Assembly: GCA_039619475.1 (NCBI GenBank)
Contig: CM077115.1
Location: 140,380,172 to 140,444,171 of the forward strand
Direction of reading: 5' to 3'
From: Icerya purchasi
Lineage: Eukaryota; Arthropoda; Insecta; Hemiptera; Monophlebidae
Length of the DNA stretch: 64,000 nt
Shown: positions 56,777 to 64,000 of the stretch, piece after piece
How positions within the stretch are numbered: the first letter of the stretch is position 1
How the letters are laid out: the number at the start of each line of letters is the position of its first letter
The notes under the pieces: model-generated
What the model saw: only the letters and a program-made list of their open reading frames with translations
Database searches by the model: none
What the model was told of the DNA's origin: nothing
Translations under genes and position numbers: made by a program

Positions 56777-58099
56777 TCAATTAACATAAGCGATGCACGT
56801 ATAACTTTCGATACCGCAATGGTTGAACCCTCGAACAATTCGGAAATATCCGTTTTCTCCCCAAGTTTTATCCCAACTATTTTTAACTATCCAATAGGGC
56901 ACAGCCCTTCCATCAATTTTTGCTATTCCGTAACCAACAATTAGAACTGCATGATCAATAGTAGATTCGCATGTGTTATGGATGATACCACCTGTATATG
57001 ACTTAAGAAGCTTCATGTTTACTGCTGCTGCGATTGGGCCTTCATTAACCAGAAAAGTAGCCATTGCAGTTGTATTCAACGGTTTAATGCGCCCGTATTC
57101 CTTTATAGTAACTACGTGCTTTGTCTTGTCCACGGTGCAAGTTTTCTGGCGACCTACGTACGGATAATCGGATGCTTTAACTAAGCCCTTCAGATCAGTT
57201 TTTATAGCTTCAAAAGCATCCATCATGATGCCTTTAGAGCAGCCGTTGTCTCTTTCGTCGCAATCAACTAATTCTTGTTCCGAAAATTCTACCAACTGTT
57301 TGTGTTCTCTAGCGTACTGCGCTTCCAAAACGCCGGTGGTTGCGAACGCCCAACAAGACTCACATTGTCCTTGATTTTTCACGCGACTTACGACGCCTTT
57401 TGACCTCCAGTCGAATTTTGCCGGCAACGGAGCGTTGTCGTATGCAGACTCGTTTGGCTGATCGTCGTAATCGGGAATGGGAAGAAGTCCGCCGCGAGAA
57501 CTAAATTCTTCATCGGTCAAATCGGAAAATTCATTAATTCCGTATGTGGCTGTTCCTTTTTCGCTTTGCTGCAGACGTTCCGCCTCGACCAGATTTTCTC
57601 GGAATATGCGAAATCTATTTTCTTTAACCTCCTCGTTGTCATACTGTTTGTTATACTCGTTTACGAACTTCTCGAAACTATTCCGGAGTTCTAATTCGTT
57701 GTTGTCGCTGGTGTCATCATCGCAACCGTTATCCACCTCGTCTAAGATCTTGAACGGTTCTTTCTTGACAGTTACGGTCCGCTCGCAAGTCTGGCAGTGA
57801 TTTTTCCGTCCTTCCACTTGTTCTTTCTCCAAAAACGATAGTAGGACACAATTCTTTCTACACAATTTCACTATCACATCGTATGACATCAAATTATCGG
57901 ACGGTTCAGCTTCATTTCGCGTATAACTGATAACTTCTGTCACTATTAGCGGACACGTGCCACGGACATATGGTTCCTTTATTCTACCGATAAGCTGTTT
58001 TACAAGCAATTCGCCGAATTCATCATTATTCGCAGAGATGCCATAATTCACTGCGAGAAAAAACGTTATTAAAAGTGTAAACTTTGAATACATTACCAT
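56777..58099 (-). CDS. Papain-family cysteine protease precursor (cathepsin-like, intronless)
   Basis: An intact 440-residue secreted or lysosomal-type protease zymogen. A signal peptide covers about residues 1-22 (KFTLLITFFLAVNYGISA). An unassigned Cys-containing N-terminal extension (about 23-135) follows, in the place where cathepsin F-like enzymes have a cystatin-like region. The I29 inhibitor propeptide spans about 143-200 with an ERFNIN-like ENRFRIFRENL and GINEFSDLTDEEF. The mature peptidase begins near 225 (LPAKFDWR). Catalytic residues are Gln243, Cys249 (QCESCWAF), His383 (DHAVLIVGYG) and Asn407 (NSWDKTWGENGYF). Two cleft positions are unusual: the Gly of the common CGSCW motif is Glu247, and the usual CNGG is CSKG (287-290). 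The start is the first of two Met codons (MVM), and the signal peptide supports it. No intron interrupts it, unlike the septin gene. It could be a retrocopy or a member of an expanded family. Confidence 0.94.
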   Translation of the reverse strand: MVMYSKFTLLITFFLAVNYGISANNDEFGELLVKQLIGRIKEPYVRGTCPLIVTEVISYTRNEAEPSDNLMSYDVIVKLCRKNCVLLSFLEKEQVEGRKNHCQTCERTVTVKKEPFKILDEVDNGCDDDTSDNNELELRNSFEKFVNEYNKQYDNEEVKENRFRIFRENLVEAERLQQSEKGTATYGINEFSDLTDEEFSSRGGLLPIPDYDDQPNESAYDNAPLPAKFDWRSKGVVSRVKNQGQCESCWAFATTGVLEAQYAREHKQLVEFSEQELVDCDERDNGCSKGIMMDAFEAIKTDLKGLVKASDYPYVGRQKTCTVDKTKHVVTIKEYGRIKPLNTTAMATFLVNEGPIAAAVNMKLLKSYTGGIIHNTCESTIDHAVLIVGYGIAKIDGRAVPYWIVKNSWDKTWGENGYFRIVRGFNHCGIESYTCIAYVN

Positions 58100-59502
58100 C
58101 GTTCTCCGGGTGTTGTGTACAAGATAATCGGAAAATTATAGAAAGTTCCGCGAACTTAGATTACAACCCGTTAATTTAGTCTACGAACTTCCAACACGAA
58201 AAGTATACGAGTACGTTTCGTAGTTTATCGTTCAACTAATAAAGTTCGAATCGGTTTGATTTAGTTATATAATTTTCTTTCATAGTCGATTTTATGTTGT
58301 TTTTTTTTATTTTTTTAATGCGCTTATTTAAGGGAGTTATTTTATTTTATTTTTTAATTCAAACGATAACAGCACTAATGCATAATTATAAGTAGTTAAT
58401 TAGACGCAGAAGTCGACTGCTGAGTGGCTAATCATTCGAAGAAAATCTCATCAGCGGCATTTTTAATTGAGGCTTTTGATTTTTTCTGCATTAGGCAGGA
58501 AATGTAACGAGAAATGTGCAGATCAGCGATGATGAAATGTTAAACGTAATGATCAAATTTCTCCTCTCTTCGTAGTCAATTCTACTGATAATAACATTTT
58601 CGTGAATTATTTAAGGTCACTAGGTATGCAATAATAATAATAATAATAGTGCAGAGATTTATATAAGTTAATTTTTACAGTAAACAAGTACAAACCTTTG
58701 AGCTCAAAATTGAAATGTATCATTTTTTTTCTAAAACATGGCAACGATCTGTTAAAGGCAAAATAACTACAAAAGTTTTTAAATTTAAATTTGTCATTAT
58801 CCGGCATTGTATCGTGGGTAAAATAGAGGAATTATTAAGTTTTGCACCTTGTTTTTAGACATTTTAGAATTGCAAAAAAAAAAAATATTCCGGAAACGTG
58901 TTTTTAAAAAGAAAATCGTGAATGTTTAAACCTTATTGATTTTTTTAGCGGCACATTTAATTTCAATAGAGCAAATTAAAGGACCTATTTTCGATTGCAC
59001 TGATCGTAACGGCAAAATGTGAACCCGGTTCCATCTTTGAAGAAAGAATTACCGGGAAAAAATTACATTTCAGAATTAAATGTTAACAACGATCCGTTCG
59101 GCTAAGAATCGGTAGAAATATACTTTTCCACGCGTATTTCCCTTAAAAGTCATCATTTAACGACTAACTAGTGGTCCCTTGATGTTAAGCTTCCGGACTG
59201 TCCAGATAGAGTATCTTTTTGGCGGCGTTTCGGAATTACAGAGTAAACGTTGGTTTCTACTGCTTCTTACATCTTTTTATACGTCACCGTCCTGTTCGCG
59301 AAGCATAAAAGTATCTTAAACTATTCATTCCGAAACAATAGCGGAACCTTATTAGCGAACAGTGAGTTTCTCAAAAACTAGGAAAGTGAGGGATCTGAAA
59401 CTTCTGTCACGAATGTTCCTTGGTGTTTCCTCAACCCGATAGCTCTCCAGGGCAAATTTACCATTCTTATCCACCTGAGGCCTTTGTCACAAGTTGTGTG
59501 TG

Positions 59503-59504
<2 letters not shown>
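58100..59504. other. Protease 5' flank and intergenic sequence
   Basis: The likely promoter side of the minus-strand protease gene. No clear TATA box at a standard distance can be defended. A short TAA trinucleotide repeat lies near 58630-58650. No gene was recognised. Confidence 0.45.
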
Positions 59505-59546
<42 letters not shown>

Positions 59547-59562
59547 CCTATATATAATATAT

Positions 59563-59617
<55 letters not shown>

Positions 59618-59618
59618 C
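59505..59618. repeat. (TA)n microsatellite cluster
   Basis: Three TA runs with short interruptions directly precede repeat A copy 2, as a TA run lies close to other mobile-element ends in this window. Confidence 0.85.
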
Positions 59619-59800
59619 ATGGGCGTCGCCAGCAGGGGGCAGCTGCCCCCCCCCCCCTGGAGCCTTGAAACTTTTTAATCAACTGGCCATAATGAGTATT
59701 CATAGGCGCGTAATCATGAACAATTTGCCAAAAACCCACGAAAATTATGTCTTTTAATTAAGATTTTATTCTTGTTTAATAAAATATTAAGCCTTTACAA
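59619..59800 (+). repeat. Interspersed repeat A, copy 2
   Basis: Starts ATGGGCGTCGCC with a G-run/C-run pair and runs parallel to 4540-4746 up to AAGCCTTTACAA. There the match stops because the LINE begins. It shows that the repeat predates the LINE insertion. Confidence 0.8.
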
Positions 59801-60061
59801 CTTATTTTTTTTTTGCTTTGTTCGTTATCAGTGATAAAAGTCGTGTTCTATTGTGTTCGGATTTTATCTCCACCAGAGCGGTGAGTTCGTTCCATTTATT
59901 ACTCGTAACTCTTGTTGCGGGATTTTCGACTTATTTTCGTTCGCTCGTAATTTCAGATTCGTGTGTATTCTTCCGTCTCTTTTTTTTTTTTTTTTTCCTC
60001 GCGTGTTTATTTTATTTACTTTTAATTGTTCTTTTCCGATCACCTTTTCGCTTGAGCGTAA
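59801..60061 (+). promoter_or_regulatory. LINE 5' UTR
   Basis: About 260 bp between the end of repeat A and the ORF1 ATG (60062). LINEs of this group carry an internal promoter here. A TCAGT initiator-like word occurs at 59830, but the transcription start is not provable. It includes a T-run at about 59980-59997. Confidence 0.5.
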
Positions 60062-61522
60062 ATGAGCGTTTCCAAAGGGGGCCGCTCAGCGGCCTCCCCC
60101 AATAAACTTTCAAACAATCATTTATCGCTTAACGTAATGGATATAGATCCTTCAACTAAGCGAAAGCCCTCTAGTCCTTTAACCCCTCCTCCGTCTTCAT
60201 CTACTAAGGAATTACGCCTGACACAACCGGATACTCCTATCTCCGATATTCCTTTAAGTAATAATAATAACACATCCAGTACCACTAACCAAAATAGTAA
60301 CAATACTAGTATCACTAATAATACCGCTATCAACTGCAATAATGATAATAACAATTTCAATAAAAATAATAACAGCATTAACAATAATAATTCCAACACT
60401 GAAACCACCACTGAGGCCATCTTCCCTTCCAACCATCCCGGTCCTTTCACAGTTTTTGTCGAAAATTGTACCTCCGACGAGAATATTGGCAACCTTCACC
60501 CGCTAGCTTTGGCTAAGCTCATTAGCAAAGTCTCCACTTCTTTTACTGACATCAAATCCCAAGGTAGGGGACGCATTTCGGTCTTCTTCCCCAATGCTTC
60601 TTCCGCTAACTCCTTTCTCAACAACTCCTCTTATTTCACCGCCAACAAAATCAAGGCCTTTATTCCTCTTAATACCTTATATAGAATCGGTGTTATTACC
60701 GGAGTTCATCCCTCCTTTTCAGTTGAAGATATCAAAGAAGGGCTTGAATTTCCAAACTCTGTTATCTCTATTCGACGCATTTTCCGTTCCTCCGAGGGTT
60801 CCAAAGTACCCACCAAAAGTGTCGAGTTAAAATTCCACAAATCTTCCCTTCCCGAATATATTTCCATCTTCAAACTTCGCTTCCCGGTCTCTCCAAGTAT
60901 TCGCTCTCCCACGTAATGTGCAAAATGTTTTATTTTTGGGCATATTGCACGACATTGCAGGAGTTCTCACTCGATCTGTTCCCATTGTTCTTCCCAGCAC
61001 CTCTTCTCTGAATGTGATAGTCTCCAGGAGCCTCCTCTCTGTCGCAACTGCAAAGGTTGTCACAGTTCGTCCGATCGTCGCTGTCCTGAATGGCAAAGAC
61101 AGAAGGACATCAAAAAAATCATGGCCTTTGAAAACATATCCTTCCATGAAGCCTCCAAATTAAAAGCTTCCAGCATAGTCTCTCAAGCGTTTTCCTATGC
61201 TAACCGAGCCGCCGCTCCTGTTCCCTCTCTAAGCACTTCTACCCTTCCACGCAAAGTAACGCCTCTTCCTAGCCCAAAGTCCCCTACTTTTCATAAATCT
61301 CCCAAGTCCAAGTCGCATCCCAAACCCCTTCCCCACTTTCCTCCTATCCCTTCTCTGTATTCCCCTGCGCCATCAGCCGGATGGGCTCTGAATATAGTTG
61401 GATCCTTTTCCTTCAACTCGTCTCCAGCTGAAAGTCATCTCCCTCTTGTTCAAAATAGTGCTCCTATCCACCACATCGATACCTCTTCTAATATTTGTAA
61501 TTTATCCACTGCCATCATCTAA
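60062..61522 (+). pseudogene. LINE ORF1 (gag-like), split by one in-frame stop
   Basis: ORF1 proteins bind element RNA and form the ribonucleoprotein. The frame starts at ATG 60062. Residues about 60-120 are Asn-rich low complexity. A globular segment (FTVFVENCTSDENIGNLHPL to about residue 270) includes RIGVITGVHPSFSVEDIKEG, the type of domain that precedes zinc knuckles in such ORF1s. A TAA at 60914-60916 interrupts it right before the first knuckle. The same frame then stays open to TAG/TAA at 61520-61522, with CAKCFIFGHIARHC and two more Cys clusters, LCRNCKGCHSSSDRRCPEW, and a Ser/Pro-rich tail. At the stop position the 11-16 kb copy has Gln. It is either a dead ORF1 or, less likely, a read-through site. 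Confidence 0.88.
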
Positions 61523-62092
61523 CTCCTTTCATCTTTCAACATAGCCACCTCCCCTTCATTCGGGGACAACCTTTCATCTTTCCTAGCCAATAATGTTCAG
61601 TTCAACTAACTTTTATTCTATTCTCCATTTTTTATATTTCCTACATCTTAGTCGTTCTTCCATCTCCTGCCACATCAGATCAATTGCAAAGTTGAAACCT
61701 ACTTACATGAGAAACTCCACCACTAGGCTACGATACATTACTGCCGCAATAGGAAGCCTACAAACTTGCATTAAACCAAGTTCGTGCAGGCATTCCTCAG
61801 ATTTAAAAATGATCCTTCCATCAAATCTTCTATACGCTACGTACACTGTAGGAAGTCTACAAACTTGCATAAATCCAAGTTCGTGCAGACATTCTTCAGA
61901 ACTATCACTGATGCTTCCAACAGTAAAAAGCTATTTTCATAAGAGGCCATGTCATATTTTGAATAGGCCTCCCTTCTGCTCCTCTATTTTGGAAGTGAGC
62001 CTATGCGGCACTTCCTTTAAGGCATTTTACTCCCTCTTTGCATCCTACTTTACTGCTCTCGTCTTTCCTTTCCATTTTGTCATTATCCTACT
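61523..62092 (+). other. LINE inter-ORF spacer with tandem duplication
   Basis: 570 bp between ORF1 and ORF2. A unit of about 100 bp (TAGGAAGYCTACAAACTTGC, then CCAAGTTCGTGCAG) occurs twice, at about 61750 and 61850. The other copy has the corresponding words once (near 15210-15260 on the minus strand). Confidence 0.8.
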
Positions 62093-64000
62093 ATGTCGCA
62101 GCTTCCGTCCTTAAACATTATACAATGGAATTGTCGTAGCCTACGAGCTAACAAACAAGCTTTAGAGGGTCTACTTGACCGCTATAACATTCATGTCGCT
62201 TTGCTGTCTGAAACGTGGCTGAAATCATCCTCCTCCATCCATTTCAGAGGTTTTTCCATAGTTCGAGCTGATCGTGTGGACGGGTATGGTGGAGCTGCCA
62301 TCCTAATCAGGAGCGACTTATCATACCAATCGCACACTATCCCTTTCCTTCCACCTCCCTATCCTAACTCCCCCAATATGATCCATATTTCTCTTCTAAA
62401 TCTGTCCCTAAAGCCTATCCATATCGCTTGTGTCTACAACCCTCCCACCTCTAGTCTCTTCAATATTCCCCTTTCCTCATTCCTTACAACCCTATCAGAA
62501 CCATACGTCATTGGTGGAGATTGGAACGCTCATTCTCCCCTTTGGGGCTGCACTCGTTACAACTCCAACGGCTCGGTGCTGGAAGACTTTATCCTGAATC
62601 ATAACCTCTTCCTCCTCAACGATCATTCTCCCACCTACTTTAAAAACGCTTTCTCCTCAAGTTCGGTGGACCTCTCCTTTACCTCTCCCGATATAGCTCC
62701 TAAATGCTCCTGGAGAACACTTGATGGCACTTTTGGTAGTGACCATGTTCCCATTCTCCTATCCCTTAATGACGTCTCTCCTCCTACCCAATCCAAGCCT
62801 CTCCATTCCTCTCGATGGATTCTTTCCAAAACTGATTGGACCAAATTTCGTTCATTGATGGACGATTCTCTCCCTCATATCCTGGCGAATTCTGATCCTA
62901 TAGCCCAATACAACTTGTTCACTCAATCCCTTCATTCGTCCCTTTCTTCATCCTCTCCGCTTGTTCCCAATAATCATCACCGAAAAGCGCCCTCTGCCTC
63001 CTCACTCTGGTGGAACGAAGAGTGTAAACAGGCTTTCAAACAAAGTACTGTTACATTCAAATCATTTCGTTCGCGGTCCTCAATGTCCAACTTTCTTGCT
63101 CACAAAGAAGCCAATGCGAGGGCTCGCTTTGTTCTTAAAGCGGCTAAGAGAAATTCTTGGAAACAATTTTGTTCCGCTTTTTCTAAAGACACGCCCTTTT
63201 CGCAGATTTGGAAGATGGCTAAGGCTTTTACTTCTCCCCTTTCAAAGCGCCCGGTACATCCCTCTCCCGCACTGCAACATCTCCTTTCCTTTCTAGATTC
63301 TATCGCGCCCGCCTACGCTCCTTCCCTTGAGGAAATCTCGCTTCCTGTTCTTACACCCAACTCAGAGTCTCACTTCTTATCTCTTCCTTTCCGTTATGAT
63401 GAGCTACTATCTATCCTTAATAAATCCTCCTACTCCTCACCAGGTTTAGATGGTATATCGTTCCTTATACTTAAAAACCTCTCCACGCTTTCTTTGCATT
63501 TTCTTCTGAATATCTTTAACTCCTTCCTACTCTCCGGATCTACACCTAAATCCTGGAATGACTTTGTTATCATCCCTATACCTAAAAAAAATCAATCTAC
63601 GTTCCGTCCTATTTCTTTAGCCTCCTGTCTTCGTAAACTGTTTGAAGGTATGGTGAACAATCGACTCGTCTGGTGGCTGGAACACAATGATCTAATTCCT
63701 TACAATATGTTTGGCTTTCGCCCGGGGTTGGGCCCGGTCGACTGCATCAGTCTTTTCCTATCAGACGTCTACAAAGCTTTCATAGAAAGAAAATTCACTG
63801 TTGCTACATTTGTTGACGTCTCCTCTGCGTTTGATAATGTCCACCTTCCTACTCTATGCGCCAAGCTTCTTGGGCTTAACGTTCCATCTAATTTCATCTT
63901 TCTGATCCTAAACTTGTTCCAAAATAGATCCCTCTTCCTCTCTACTCCCTCCCGTGTCATTTCCAGATGCATCCACCGGGGACTTCCTCAGGGATCATGT
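62093..64000 (+). CDS. LINE ORF2: apurinic-type endonuclease and reverse transcriptase (partial at window edge)
   Basis: Open for 636 codons from ATG 62093 to the last base of the window, without a stop. ORF2 nicks target DNA and reverse-transcribes element RNA at the nick. The EN domain occupies residues about 7-225: QWNCRSL (Asn13), SETWL (Glu40), [11 protein letters not shown] (Asp143, Asn145), SVDLSF (Asp193) and GSDHVPI (Asp217, His218), so all expected active-site residues are present. The RT follows after a linker: [63 protein letters not shown] (first catalytic Asp), and GLPQGS at the very end. The FADD box, RNase H and zinc finger would lie outside. The ATG is chosen because it immediately precedes the EN domain and has a matching ATG in the other copy. 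Confidence 0.93.
   Translation, partial: MSQLPSLNIIQWNCRSLRANKQALEGLLDRYNIHVALLSETWLKSSSSIHFRGFSIVRADRVDGYGGAAILIRSDLSYQSHTIPFLPPPYPNSPNMIHISLLNLSLKPIHIACVYNPPTSSLFNIPLSSFLTTLSEPYVIGGDWNAHSPLWGCTRYNSNGSVLEDFILNHNLFLLNDHSPTYFKNAFSSSSVDLSFTSPDIAPKCSWRTLDGTFGSDHVPILLSLNDVSPPTQSKPLHSSRWILSKTDWTKFRSLMDDSLPHILANSDPIAQYNLFTQSLHSSLSSSSPLVPNNHHRKAPSASSLWWNEECKQAFKQSTVTFKSFRSRSSMSNFLAHKEANARARFVLKAAKRNSWKQFCSAFSKDTPFSQIWKMAKAFTSPLSKRPVHPSPALQHLLSFLDSIAPAYAPSLEEISLPVLTPNSESHFLSLPFRYDELLSILNKSSYSSPGLDGISFLILKNLSTLSLHFLLNIFNSFLLSGSTPKSWNDFVIIPIPKKNQSTFRPISLASCLRKLFEGMVNNRLVWWLEHNDLIPYNMFGFRPGLGPVDCISLFLSDVYKAFIERKFTVATFVDVSSAFDNVHLPTLCAKLLGLNVPSNFIFLILNLFQNRSLFLSTPSRVISRCIHRGLPQGSC

Larger units (their letters stand above)
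59801..64000 (+). mobile_element. I/Jockey-type LINE with RNase H, copy 2 (5'-complete, runs off window)
   Basis: It has a 5' UTR from about 59801, ORF1, a 570-bp spacer and ORF2 open to the window edge. It is the same family as the antisense copy at 11181-16115, and the two match through the ORF1 zinc knuckles, EN and RT. It is inserted in repeat A. RNase H and the 3' tail would lie beyond 64000. The long uninterrupted ORF2 marks a young copy. Confidence 0.9.

Noticed and set aside
60118..60499. Val/Leu/Ile-rich minus-strand frames opposite LINE ORF1
   Set aside because: Antisense of the Asn-codon-rich low-complexity part of ORF1.
1..64000. CRISPR array, prokaryotic operon, tRNA or rRNA genes
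   Set aside because: No regularly spaced direct repeats, no tRNA-like A/B boxes in a foldable 70-90 nt unit and no rRNA-like sequence were recognised. The sequence is clearly eukaryotic.

Overview
This is a repeat-rich, AT-rich animal nuclear sequence, most likely from an insect. The evidence is spliced protein-coding exons with consensus GT/AG junctions, arthropod-type non-LTR retrotransposons, hAT, pogo-like and foldback DNA transposons, and many (TA)n tracts. The order of insect cannot be decided from the sequence. Only two host genes can be supported.

Positions 1369 to 33675 (+) hold the 3' seven exons of a septin GTPase gene of the SEPT2-type group. All exon phases join exactly. The N-terminal exon(s) carrying the P-loop lie upstream of the window. 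The introns are packed with transposable elements: a TA-flanked pogo-like MITE (1780-2149), a decayed RT copy (6841-8434), a 5-kb antisense I/Jockey-type LINE (11181-16115), an R1-like LINE relic (17880-19700), an endonuclease fragment that may derive from a Helitron-like element (20141-20422), a 1.94-kb foldback element with a 9-bp target duplication (23433-25372), an RTE-like LINE carrying a second LINE inserted in it (29620-32790), and another TA-flanked MITE (33107-33479).

From 35 to 56 kb no confident host gene is visible. This stretch holds two decayed hAT transposases (37.4-38.9 kb, and 41281-43506 with TIRs and a near-perfect 8-bp TSD), LINE 3' fragments, a hAT MITE with a perfect TSD (45990-46623) matching an inverted copy at 17.1 kb, a GC-richer promoter- or LTR-like block (47.1-47.8 kb), and a palindromic foldback MITE (52131-52645).

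Positions 56777 to 58099 (-) encode an intact, intronless 440-residue papain-family (cathepsin-like) prepro-protease with unusual residues around the substrate cleft. From about 59801 to the window end (+) lies a 5'-complete copy of the same LINE family seen inverted at 11-16 kb. Its EN-RT frame is open for 636 codons to the edge, and its ORF1 is split by one in-frame stop just before the zinc knuckles. This copy is inserted in an older repeat that recurs at 4.5 kb.

No rRNA, tRNA, CRISPR array or viral gene was recognised. The most notable items are the near-intact LINE, the long-TIR foldback element, the nested insertions, and the divergent intronless protease.
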